Part shown: positions 8,042 through 16,682 of the stretch, in pieces
Numbering within the stretch: the first letter of the stretch is position 1
How the letters are laid out: each line of letters begins with the position of its first letter
NCBI RefSeq assembly: GCF_000170755.1
Contig: NZ_ABCK01000014.1
Coordinates: 62,001-126,000, forward strand
Direction of reading: 5' to 3'
Origin: Lentisphaera araneosa HTCC2155
GTDB lineage: Bacteria > Verrucomicrobiota > Lentisphaeria > Lentisphaerales > Lentisphaeraceae
DNA length: 64,000 bases
The notes under the pieces: model-generated
What the model saw: only the letters and a program-made list of their open reading frames with translations
Databases searched by the model: none
Told to the model about the DNA's origin: nothing
Translations under genes and position numbers: made by a program

Positions 8042-9145
8042 TTAAAGAAGTCCTTGGGATAAATGCAACAGGAAGTCCCTGTTATCTGCACAAACATATT
8101 CCATTGTGCCGCCCATACGACTAAAACTCTTACAGTAACGCAAATAATAAGCAGGGTTGTCCATCGGTGGTTCCCCATCAATTGCCCAGTCCCATTGGCT
8201 CTCTGCCAAGTCAACAATGACCATATAATGTTTATCCATATGCTCGCCATTTTGAATGTGTAAATTCTGTGACATGGACAGTGATTTCTCAAAAACCATT
8301 GGGCTCATTACCGCTGAGCCAATAGACATATAAACACCACCATCCAAACAGGAAACATTGTGCGCATATCGCAAAAAGTCGGTTTGAGCACTACGACCAA
8401 TTGCCGCACCGTGATTCATGGGGTGATTGTAGATAATATCATGGCCAATCATCGGGTGACTCGTAAATGGAACACCTAAACGATAAGCGGCCGCTTGAGC
8501 GCTGTACTCTTTGTAGGGATGAGGAATAGATAAAAAACCTGGCTCTAAATCAAATTTTTGAATAATACTCAACAAGTCTGCGGCGGCCGCAACTGCTTCA
8601 GCATTTTGCTCGGATAAGACGATAATGCGCGACTTCAATTCATCGGCAGAAGGAATCTGTAAACCTTCATTCTCGATCATAGCTCCAACCGACTCGCCGT
8701 AACCCTTGCCTTCGTAAGCGCCAACGTTAATCGCTAAATTGATGTAATAACCTGTTTCTTGCCAAATCCCAAACTGCCCCTTGTCCACATACTCTTTGAC
8801 ATCTTCACTCGACTGGCCCTGAAATGCAAATTCCCAGTCGTGAATCACACCCGCGCCATTTGTGGCTAAGTGATTCAAATAACCGCGTTCCATTAGATCT
8901 ATTAGCACAGGTCCTAAACCATTTTTGATAGAATGCGCCCCAAAGGCCAAGATCACGGGCTTATCATTTTTTTTCGCTTCAGAAATGCGCGCCAAAAGAT
9001 TATTCATGACTTTTGAACCGTGTTCACCAAGCTGATTGGCATCAGCATCTTTGGCAACGTAACTTTCGGCTATTATTACTTTATTCTTTCTTTCTGACAA
9101 AGGAAGAATACGAAGTTTTTCCCTGTTCAACTCTGGGTACTTCAT
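8042..9145 (-). CDS. Deoxyhypusine-synthase-like protein linked to gmhA
   Basis: Soluble protein of about 367 residues. The layout resembles the NAD-binding Rossmann-like fold of deoxyhypusine synthase: a strand-rich start with VILAFGAHS, then LATNGAGVIHDWEFA, later GVPFTSHPMIGHDIIYNHP and GGVYMSIGSAVMSPMVFEK, in the order seen in that superfamily. The catalytic lysine region of true deoxyhypusine synthases was not recognised, and the host is bacterial, so another substrate is likely. Position next to gmhA suggests a role in nucleotide-sugar or envelope metabolism (inference). I prefer the ATG at 9145: an AGGA site lies 10 bases upstream, whereas it is almost adjacent to the ATG at 9154. Confidence 0.7.
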   Translation of the reverse strand: MKYPELNREKLRILPLSERKNKVIIAESYVAKDADANQLGEHGSKVMNNLLARISEAKKNDKPVILAFGAHSIKNGLGPVLIDLMERGYLNHLATNGAGVIHDWEFAFQGQSSEDVKEYVDKGQFGIWQETGYYINLAINVGAYEGKGYGESVGAMIENEGLQIPSADELKSRIIVLSEQNAEAVAAAADLLSIIQKFDLEPGFLSIPHPYKEYSAQAAAYRLGVPFTSHPMIGHDIIYNHPMNHGAAIGRSAQTDFLRYAHNVSCLDGGVYMSIGSAVMSPMVFEKSLSMSQNLHIQNGEHMDKHYMVIVDLAESQWDWAIDGEPPMDNPAYYLRYCKSFSRMGGTMEYVCADNRDFLLHLSQGLL

Positions 9146-9450
9146 GCGGATCATATCCTGTTAATTAATTCAAATAAAAAGATAGAATTCGGCTTCTATT
9201 AATCAAGCCCCGCTAACAGGACTGCTCCAGAGAAAAACTAAAGATTAAGCCTCTCTTGAATGCAAATCTGCCAAGAGTTCAATTGAGGCCAGGATTATGC
9301 GTGAAAGTACTTCTAGTGAGTATCCCCCTTTCATTAATTAATGGGGACAAGCGGCGCCCGAACCGAAAAATATTCTATAACCAGAGCGAATGTATTTGCC
9401 CCAATCCTTATCATCTAACTCTTTCATCAAAATTACCTTTGTGTAAAGCC
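9146..9450. other. Intergenic region with a 12-bp palindrome
   Basis: About 305 bp between two leftward genes. The perfect palindrome CATTAATTAATG lies at 9332-9343, flanked by CCCC and GGGG, so the hairpin could extend to 9324-9347. It could be an operator or the terminator region of the aldo/keto reductase gene. No supported gene: the rightward frame at 9256-9465 has no ribosome site and no family features. Confidence 0.35.
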
Positions 9451-10392
9451 TTAATCAAAACCTAAGTCATGGGCAGCCGTTCTAAGCTCAGCTTTCAGTT
9501 TTTCATCCAATGATTCTAAATGAACCGCATCAATTGCCGATTTGTAATCTTTCAAATTTTTGGCTCCCAAAATAATTGTGTGACTCGCTTTTTGATCTAA
9601 AACAAAACGACAAGCCAACTGTGCCATTGTCATTCCTTCTGGAATCAATTGTTCAAACACATTAAAACGAGAATAATCTTCATCGCCCCAAGAACGACGA
9701 TCTCCTGTTTTGCACTCGAGTTTAGTGTGGAAGTAACGTCCACTCAAGCAGCCTCCTGCCATCACTCCCCGGCTAACTCCACCTAAATTATTAGTTTCTA
9801 TCAAGCCTTGCATTTCTTTTGCAGGAGAAAGGATTGAGGAAACATACTGAACCACGTCCAACATATCCCTTTTGATCAATTCTCGCACTATTGCTGTATC
9901 CGTCGTCGATATCCCCAAGGCGCGAATCATCCCCTTATCTTTGGCTTTTTGCAAAATCTTAGCGGATTCTTCAAGATGAGCAATGTCGGGTATGGTATGA
10001 TAATTATAGACATCCACATAATCAGTTTGCAGACGCTTTAAAGAATCCTCTAAAGCCGGCATAATTGATTGTGGTGACGTGTCGATATGGCGACGATTGC
10101 CCTCCCCCACTTTGTGACCAAATTTCGTGGAGACGACCCATTTATCTCGATCGGCTTTTATTGCCGCTCCAACACGTCGTTCACTCTCACCATGACTGTA
10201 TTGTTCTGCGGTATCAATAAAATTAACGCCGAGCTCACCTAAATCCCTAATGAGTTTGATCACATTGGCTTTTCCTGGGTCAGGGTGTCCATCGTGAACA
10301 CCATCCAAGACCAAAGGTCCACCTAATTGCCAAGCGCCGATCCCAATGGATGAAACCGATATATCTGTCTTGCCTAAGTTCCTATATTTCAT
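9451..10392 (-). CDS. Aldo/keto reductase
   Basis: NAD(P)H-dependent oxidoreductase of the (beta/alpha)8-barrel AKR family, 313 residues. The catalytic tetrad can be placed: Asp and Tyr in FIDTAEQYSHGESE (about residues 60-68), Lys in VVSTKFG (about 89) and His in YNYHTIPD (about 130). The C-terminal part has the cofactor segment ILGAKNLKDYKSAI. The substrate cannot be told from sequence; family members reduce sugars, aldehydes or ketones. It stands alone between intergenic gaps, downstream of pepN on the same strand. Confidence 0.9.
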   Translation of the reverse strand: MKYRNLGKTDISVSSIGIGAWQLGGPLVLDGVHDGHPDPGKANVIKLIRDLGELGVNFIDTAEQYSHGESERRVGAAIKADRDKWVVSTKFGHKVGEGNRRHIDTSPQSIMPALEDSLKRLQTDYVDVYNYHTIPDIAHLEESAKILQKAKDKGMIRALGISTTDTAIVRELIKRDMLDVVQYVSSILSPAKEMQGLIETNNLGGVSRGVMAGGCLSGRYFHTKLECKTGDRRSWGDEDYSRFNVFEQLIPEGMTMAQLACRFVLDQKASHTIILGAKNLKDYKSAIDAVHLESLDEKLKAELRTAAHDLGFD

Positions 10393-10458
10393 AATCTTTC
10401 ACCTAAAGTTTAACTACCAGATAGAACAAAATGCCACCAGCTCACAAAAGGCAAGTTT

Positions 10459-13068
10459 TTAGGCTTTTAAAGTCTTACTCACAATCTCATAAACATCTGG
10501 TGATAAGTCATCGACCGCAATGATTTTTTCCAAAGCCTTTTTCATAAAGTCTTTCTGCTGCCCTTTGAGGGCACCAAATTTCTTGAAAGCTTTAGAAAGC
10601 CCCGCAGCGATTTGCGGGTTAAAAGAATTGAGTTCAATAATCTTATCCGCAATCAAATGATAACCCGAGCCATCTTCTTTGTGGAACTGAGGTAAATTCG
10701 CGGCAAATGCCCCATAGAGACAACGAACCTTATTGGGGTTTTGAATATCAAAAGCTTCCACGTTCTCGAGCTTCTTAATCAATTGATCACTTGAACCAAC
10801 TGGTGCACCGGCTTGAGCAGCAAACCATTTATTAATGACGATGGCGTCATCTTTCCACAAATCATAGAAATGCTCAAGGGCTTCATCACGAGCCGTAGAC
10901 TGAGTTTGCAATAGTGCCTGTAAAGCCGCAAAACGATCCGTTAAATTATTCGCCGTATCATACTGATCTTGTGCTAAGGAGATATAATCGGCCTTTGGTA
11001 ATTTTAAGAGGTAGTGAAGGCACATGTTTTTGAAGCTTCTCAATCCCATGTTTTCCGCATTAAACACGTAATTTTCTTTCGCATTGTAGCGATTAAAGTG
11101 CTCCGCTAAATAATCCTCGTTGGCCTCAGCCAGTGCATGAGATAAAATTTCGCGTGCTTTTTGGGCAATCACTGGAGAGAACTCTTTTTGTTGTTCCGTA
11201 ATACTCACGAGTGATGGAACGGCGAAAGCTAAGGCTTTAAAAGCCTCATCAGCATTCGCTGAGCGCAAGAGTTTACTAAAGGCATCTAAGACCAAGTGAT
11301 CGACTTGTGGTACTTTGTTATCTCGTAAGGCTTCACAAAGGCTTTCGATTTCTAACTTGGCGAGGCGCTGACCTGCCTCATAACGATTGAAGCTATCAGA
11401 ATCATAGGAAAGCAAGAAAGCTAAATCTTCTCTTTTTGTTTCCATCTCAAGAATAATTGGTGCAGAGAAAGCTCTGAACAAAGAAGGTACAGGCTTTTCT
11501 TTTAAGCCCTCAAAAACAAAACTCTGAGAATCCGTATGTAATTCAAGTACTGTCTCAGTCCCAAAACTTTTACCCTGCATAATCAACTCGAGCTCTTCTC
11601 CATTGCTATCGAGCAAGCCAAGCTTAACTGGCAGATGGTAAACTTGATCAGATTTGTTCTTGAGTTTCTGAGTGAAAGTTAATGTAAAGGTATCTGCACC
11701 TTCATCGAATTTTGAAGTCACTTGAACTGTAGGTGTTCCTGACTGACTATACCAACGCTTAAATTGCTTGAAATCTCGACCCGAAGCAACTTCCATGGAG
11801 TGAACAAAATCTTCAGTCGTCACAGCTTTACCATCAAAGAGATCAAAATACTTTTTCATGCCCAGCTGAAAATTACTTTCACCAATCATTGTGTGAATCA
11901 TACGAATCACTTCGGCGCCCTTCTCATAAACGGTCGGCGTGTAAAAGTTATTTATCTCCATATAGGACGCTGGCTTAATTGGGTGAGCATTAGGCCCCGC
12001 ATCTTCCACAAATTGCGAATCGCGCAAAGCTCGTACATCTTCAATACGGCAAACTGCGCGAGAATTTAAATCAGCTGAAAATTCTTGATCGCGAAAAACA
12101 GTTAAACCTTCCTTTAAAGTCAATTGAAACCAATCGCGGCAAGTGACGCGATTACCCGTCCAGTTATGGAAGTACTCGTGAGCAATTATACTTTCGATTC
12201 GAAAAAAGTTAGCATCCGTAGCCGTGTCGGGATTTGCCAAGGCACAGGTTGAGTTAAATATATTGAGACCCTTATTCTCCATGGCTCCCATATTGAATGC
12301 ATCAACCGCAACAATCATGTAAAGGTCTAAGTCATACTCAAGATCAAAGCGATCTTCATCCCATTTCATTGACTTTTTCAATGACTCCAAAGCGTGTTCG
12401 CAGCGATCTTCATTACCATGATCCACAAAGATCTCTAGAGCGATTTCACGTCCACTCTTTGTTGTAAAATTATCATCAACTTTCGCTAAGTCACCTGCCA
12501 CTAAAGCAAAGAGGTAACAAGGTTTAGGGAATGGATCTTCCCATACTGCATAGTGACGATCTCCCGTCATTTCACCGCTATCAATCAAATTCCCATTGGA
12601 GAGCAAACGTGGGAAGTCAACTTTATCAGCTTCGATACGGGTAGTAAAACTGGACATCACATCCGAACGATCGAGGTAATAACATATTTTCCTAAAGCCC
12701 TCAGGCTCATTCTGTGTGCAGTAAATATCACCAGATTGATAGAGGCCTTCTAAGGCTTTATTATTCTTTGGGTCTATTTCATTGACAATTTCCAAGATAA
12801 AATCATCACTCTTAGGAACAATCGTTAAATACTTATCACAGAGGTCGTAAGCAATACTTTCTTCACCCACATATTTCACTGAAATAAAACTTAAATTCTC
12901 ACCATTGAGTTTTAACTCCCTTCTCTCACCTGAGTGATTTTTTTTAATACTTAAGCGAGAACTGACGCGGGCACAGTCATCAAAAATCTCTACGGTTAAC
13001 TGTGTCTTGGGAATGAGGTAATCAGGTTCTTGGTAGTCTTTGAGGTAAATTGTATTTGCTTGACTCAT
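10459..13068 (-). CDS. pepN: Aminopeptidase N (M1 family, E. coli PepN type)
   Basis: Zinc metallopeptidase that removes N-terminal residues from peptides in the cytoplasm. Length (869 residues) and architecture match the four-domain PepN form. Visible: GAMENKGLN substrate-binding motif, the zinc site HEYFHNW with the second Glu in LKEGLTVFRDQEFSAD, a Tyr-containing TPTVYEKGAEVIRM segment, a beta-sandwich domain around residues 440-540, and a long helical C-terminal domain. No signal peptide. A divergent VOC gene starts about 70 bp away. Confidence 0.96.
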   Translation of the reverse strand: MSQANTIYLKDYQEPDYLIPKTQLTVEIFDDCARVSSRLSIKKNHSGERRELKLNGENLSFISVKYVGEESIAYDLCDKYLTIVPKSDDFILEIVNEIDPKNNKALEGLYQSGDIYCTQNEPEGFRKICYYLDRSDVMSSFTTRIEADKVDFPRLLSNGNLIDSGEMTGDRHYAVWEDPFPKPCYLFALVAGDLAKVDDNFTTKSGREIALEIFVDHGNEDRCEHALESLKKSMKWDEDRFDLEYDLDLYMIVAVDAFNMGAMENKGLNIFNSTCALANPDTATDANFFRIESIIAHEYFHNWTGNRVTCRDWFQLTLKEGLTVFRDQEFSADLNSRAVCRIEDVRALRDSQFVEDAGPNAHPIKPASYMEINNFYTPTVYEKGAEVIRMIHTMIGESNFQLGMKKYFDLFDGKAVTTEDFVHSMEVASGRDFKQFKRWYSQSGTPTVQVTSKFDEGADTFTLTFTQKLKNKSDQVYHLPVKLGLLDSNGEELELIMQGKSFGTETVLELHTDSQSFVFEGLKEKPVPSLFRAFSAPIILEMETKREDLAFLLSYDSDSFNRYEAGQRLAKLEIESLCEALRDNKVPQVDHLVLDAFSKLLRSANADEAFKALAFAVPSLVSITEQQKEFSPVIAQKAREILSHALAEANEDYLAEHFNRYNAKENYVFNAENMGLRSFKNMCLHYLLKLPKADYISLAQDQYDTANNLTDRFAALQALLQTQSTARDEALEHFYDLWKDDAIVINKWFAAQAGAPVGSSDQLIKKLENVEAFDIQNPNKVRCLYGAFAANLPQFHKEDGSGYHLIADKIIELNSFNPQIAAGLSKAFKKFGALKGQQKDFMKKALEKIIAVDDLSPDVYEIVSKTLKA

Positions 13069-13136
13069 TTCTTCGCCTTATTGATTGATATAAAATTTAA
13101 TGTCTATAGAATACAACAAAAAATTCTTTGTACACA

Positions 13137-13793
13137 ATGAAACCTGACCTCAGCTTAGATAAATTTCACATACTTTCTCAGTCAAAAGAGCTAAATGAGA
13201 GCACTCAGTTCTATCTCGCTCTTGGTTTAGTCCAAGTTAATGATAAAATATTCTCTGATGGCTCCGCCTGCATAGAGTTACGTGATCATTGCCAAAACAT
13301 CCCAAGCATTTACATTGAGGCTCACAATGACCAAGATGTTTTCAATCATTATCAAGACCTCGGAATTATCTTTGATTGCTCCAGTACTGAAAACGGAGAT
13401 ACTGAGCTCTTTTTTACTGACCCCAATGGCCTCAGTATTTTTCTAGGTGAAAAAACTGCAAGACATGAGCTCCCCAATCAAAGTAGCTGTACAATTTTAG
13501 AACTCAGTCAATCTACAAAACACTACGTCGATTCCATTAATTTCTGGGTTCAACTCGGAGCCACTTGTGACGCGATGCGTTCGGATTATCCAAGGACACT
13601 TTTGCGCAATAAACCTTTGCTACTAGGCCTTCACGACAATTCGAAATATAAAGGCCAAGGACTTATTATATCCATCAAAAAAGAAGCTATCCAAAAGCTC
13701 AAAAAGCTGGGCACACCTCTTATGAAAAACTCTAACGGTAGTTTTCTATGCTTTTCACCCGATGGACTTCAATTCACTCTTAGCCTTGCTTAA
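13137..13793 (+). CDS. VOC (glyoxalase/bleomycin-resistance) superfamily protein
   Basis: Protein of about 218 residues built of two betaalphabetabetabeta-like halves. The first half has STQFYLALGLVQVND and ENGDTELFFTDPNGLSIFLGE, typical of VOC modules. The second half is weaker (INFWVQLGATCDA, SFLCFSPDGLQFTLSLA). The metal-ligand Glu/His residues of active glyoxalases are not all evident, so the activity is unknown. I place the start at the ATG at 13137; a TTG at 13128 is also in frame. The 3' end overlaps the convergent thioredoxin-like gene by 4 bp. Confidence 0.75.
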   Translation: MKPDLSLDKFHILSQSKELNESTQFYLALGLVQVNDKIFSDGSACIELRDHCQNIPSIYIEAHNDQDVFNHYQDLGIIFDCSSTENGDTELFFTDPNGLSIFLGEKTARHELPNQSSCTILELSQSTKHYVDSINFWVQLGATCDAMRSDYPRTLLRNKPLLLGLHDNSKYKGQGLIISIKKEAIQKLKKLGTPLMKNSNGSFLCFSPDGLQFTLSLA

Positions 13794-14338
13794 CGGACGG
13801 CAACTTTACCTGATTTACGCGGTAACTTCTTAAAGGCTTCCAAAGCTTCCATTGCACGCATTTTACGACCATCTAAAAGCACTTTTCCCGAATTGTCGAA
13901 CACAGTTAAATTGGGAATCCCCCTACCTGCAAATTGAGCTAATCCAGACGATCTGATTTTGTCAAAATCTACCGCATTAAAAGACATTTTTTTCATGTAT
14001 GAAAGCATCTCTTTTTCTGAGCGATCCGCGCAAACGAGCAAGATTTCAAAATTCTGTTTGTTCTTGTTTTCTTGGTAATATTTATCTAAAATCGGTGTGA
14101 ACTGACGACAAGGCGGACACCAAGAGGCTGAATAATAAACGAGCACATAACCACGATCCTGTAAACCATGATTAGCCACCGCCTTACCACTTTTATCCAC
14201 AACGCTAGTGTACAGCTTGGAGATGGGATACTTATCTCCTCCACCATTCGACACGGATGAATCCGTTTTCTTTTTGGATTGACTACTAAAAAACATAAAG
14301 CCGCAAACCACAGCTAAAATTATAAGTACTTTATTCAT
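13790..14338 (-). CDS. Secreted thioredoxin-like (TlpA/nucleoredoxin-type) protein
   Basis: 182 residues with an N-terminal signal or membrane anchor (MNKVLIILAVVCGFMFFSS) and a thioredoxin fold carrying the redox motif WCPPC near residue 85. The VYYSASWCPPCRQFTPIL and GIPNLTVFDNSGKVL segments resemble tryparedoxin/nucleoredoxin-like proteins more than classical TlpA. Probably a periplasmic thiol-disulfide oxidoreductase. The electron donor is not encoded nearby. Confidence 0.82.
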   Translation of the reverse strand: MNKVLIILAVVCGFMFFSSQSKKKTDSSVSNGGGDKYPISKLYTSVVDKSGKAVANHGLQDRGYVLVYYSASWCPPCRQFTPILDKYYQENKNKQNFEILLVCADRSEKEMLSYMKKMSFNAVDFDKIRSSGLAQFAGRGIPNLTVFDNSGKVLLDGRKMRAMEALEAFKKLPRKSGKVAVR

Positions 14339-14538
14339 AAACCTTCCTCTTATTTGTAACTAAATCCTTCACACGAACAAAATCCGTGTACCTAACTTTT
14401 ATCATTTTGTCTGAAATATGCGAAATAACAAGTAATTCACTTAAACTTAAGCCACAAAGCCTAGAAAAACTTTACTATCAGCTACTATTTTAGCATACTT
14501 ATATTAGCTTATAAAAGATTATCTAAGGTGAGTCGTCA

Positions 14539-16476
14539 ATGGATTTAAATCCCCAACAAGAAAAAGCCGTTCAACACAAAACGGGCCCACTGCTCTTATT
14601 AGCTGGAGCAGGAACAGGAAAAACCCACACCCTATGCTGCCGTGTTGCCAAACTAATTCAGTCTGGAGTTCCCGCCCATAAAATCCTCATGCTTACCTTC
14701 ACTCGCAAAGCGGCTGAAGAAATGAAACAGCGCATCGACCGGCTTATGGATCAAGATTGCCCTGTACTGGCAGGCACTTTTCATTCTATTGCTTTCAATG
14801 ATTTAAAGAACCTCGGCATACTCAACAATTTATCGGGAATCTTTGACGATACATCACAAGCCAAATTCATTCGCAAAGAACTAAAAAAGAAATGTTTCGA
14901 GGCTATCAGCTCATACTCACCACGCGAGTTTATGCGATTCTTCTCCCTCTGTACAAATACCATGGAAGAAGAAATTAAAATTATCGCTGCCCACTTCCCG
15001 TCTTGGCTCAGTCACTCAGAACTCATACATAAACTCAAGGCCAATTACTGCCAACACAAAAACAAACTCAAAGCCTACGATTACGACGATATCCTTTGTA
15101 CTTGGTCCAAAGCCCTTGAAGGGCCAAACCTCAGCTTAGCTCAACAGTGCGAATACATTTTGGTTGACGAGTACCAAGACACCTCCAAACTGCAAATCGA
15201 CATCCTCAAAAAACTCTGCAAGCAACACGACAACATCATGGCCGTCGGCGACGACTGCCAAAGCATCTACTCCTTTCGCGGTGCTCTACCTGAACAAATA
15301 TCGCAATTCAGCCTAGACTTCACTGGAGCCCAATCCCTGACTCTAGAAGAAAACTATCGCAGCACGCAACAAATTCTCGATTTCGCCAACAAATCCATGC
15401 TTATGGCAAAAGGCGTCATCCAAAAGAAACTCCGTTCCGGACTCGATAGCCAAGGACAAGACCCCGACATTCTTTTCAGTTCCTATCACAAAACGAGTGA
15501 AAAAGAAATTTGCAAAGATGTTTATCTCAAACGTTCACAAGGCATAAAATTTGATCAACAGGCCATCCTCTATCGCTCAACTCTGCACTGCCTAAGACTC
15601 GAAATGGAACTCACCCGACAGGGTATACCCTACAAAAAATTTGGCAGTAAAAAAATTACTGACAAAAGCCACATCAAAAAATTTGCCGCTGCACTTTCCT
15701 TCGTTTTCAGCTCAGAAGTCCATCAATTAGCTCTTAACCAATGCCTCGAAATCATACCAGGCCTAGGCCCAAAAACAGTCGAAAAAATCCTCCTAGAAAT
15801 CTCCAATGGAAAACAACTGAAAGATATTAAACTTCCAACAAAATCTCATGATGCAGTACATGAGTTAATAAGCTTTCAAAAAATGGCTATTAACAAAAAC
15901 AACCTTGAAGAATTGATCGACTTCACCACTCCACTGATCTTCAACCTCAAGGAAGATAACCGCAAAAAACTCAAAGACATCTACACCATATCGGAAGAAT
16001 TGCGTAAAGCGCAAAATTGGGATGACTTCTATACCGACATCATCCTCAATATGGAAGTCGATCACACAGATCACGACGAACTCCTCACTCTCTCTACTAT
16101 TCACTCAGCAAAAGGCAAGGAATGGCAAAGCGTTCATATCCTGGCCGTAAACGAAGGTGCCATACCACTCCAAAGTTCGCAGAATATTGAAGAGGAAAGA
16201 CGCCTACTCTACGTCGCTATAACCCGAGCAAAAAAACAACTCAAACTCTACGTAGAAAACTCAAAAGAACTTCGTGAAAGCTCTCGATTCCTTGAAAACC
16301 TAGTGACACTCAAGCAAAGCACACACAAAACAAAGCACACACAAAACACTATTGTTATCGAACCTAAATCAAACAATGACTTCCAAGAACTTACTTACGT
16401 CAGTGAAGATCGTCCTGGCACTGCTTTAGCACAGTCTGATATGGACGAATTGACCTACATTCCTTTTTATGACTAA
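14539..16476 (+). CDS. UvrD/Rep-family superfamily I DNA helicase
   Basis: ATP-dependent 3'-5' DNA helicase of 645 residues. Motifs in order: AGAGTGKTHTL (Walker A, about residue 28), TFTRKAAEEM (Ia), VDEYQDTSKLQ (II), GDDCQSIYSFRGA (III), ENYRST (IV), TIHSAKGKEW (V) and LLYVAITRAKK (VI). It is shorter than UvrD or PcrA (about 720), lacking much of their C-terminal tail. The region around residues 400-440 (LEIIPGLGPKTVEKIL) has a helix-hairpin-helix look. It stands alone with roughly 200 bp on each side. Repair or replication-restart helicase; which paralogue cannot be told. Confidence 0.9.
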   Translation: MDLNPQQEKAVQHKTGPLLLLAGAGTGKTHTLCCRVAKLIQSGVPAHKILMLTFTRKAAEEMKQRIDRLMDQDCPVLAGTFHSIAFNDLKNLGILNNLSGIFDDTSQAKFIRKELKKKCFEAISSYSPREFMRFFSLCTNTMEEEIKIIAAHFPSWLSHSELIHKLKANYCQHKNKLKAYDYDDILCTWSKALEGPNLSLAQQCEYILVDEYQDTSKLQIDILKKLCKQHDNIMAVGDDCQSIYSFRGALPEQISQFSLDFTGAQSLTLEENYRSTQQILDFANKSMLMAKGVIQKKLRSGLDSQGQDPDILFSSYHKTSEKEICKDVYLKRSQGIKFDQQAILYRSTLHCLRLEMELTRQGIPYKKFGSKKITDKSHIKKFAAALSFVFSSEVHQLALNQCLEIIPGLGPKTVEKILLEISNGKQLKDIKLPTKSHDAVHELISFQKMAINKNNLEELIDFTTPLIFNLKEDNRKKLKDIYTISEELRKAQNWDDFYTDIILNMEVDHTDHDELLTLSTIHSAKGKEWQSVHILAVNEGAIPLQSSQNIEEERRLLYVAITRAKKQLKLYVENSKELRESSRFLENLVTLKQSTHKTKHTQNTIVIEPKSNNDFQELTYVSEDRPGTALAQSDMDELTYIPFYD

Positions 16477-16547
16477 TTTTCCCTTTTCCATAAGTGAATT
16501 TCGTAAAATCAGCATACATTTAACTAGCTAATAACTTACACAAGCTG

Positions 16548-16606
16548 TTGACAACTAACATTTTTTAAAACATGACATGGTTTTAGGCTGTTAATTTTTT
16601 AACAGC
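16548..16606 (+). promoter_or_regulatory. Possible promoter -35 box and leader hairpin before gltB
   Basis: TTGACA at 16548-16553 is a good -35 match, but the -10 region is weak. A perfect 8-bp hairpin, GCTGTTAA with a TTTT loop and TTAACAGC, occupies 16587-16606. Its symmetry would suit either an operator or a leader structure controlling gltBD. Function not shown. Confidence 0.3.
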
Positions 16607-16682
16607 TATTGCAAAAAAAGAGCAAACCTTTATTTTAGCGAGCTATTTATATTATATAACACATCATGGATAAATTATAACT

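Noticed and set aside
9256-9465. 69-codon rightward frame in the gap before the aldo/keto reductase
   Set aside because: No ribosome site, no family features, and its end runs into a real gene on the other strand.
11764-12069. 101-codon plus-strand frame inside pepN
   Set aside because: Antisense shadow of the metal-binding region of aminopeptidase N.
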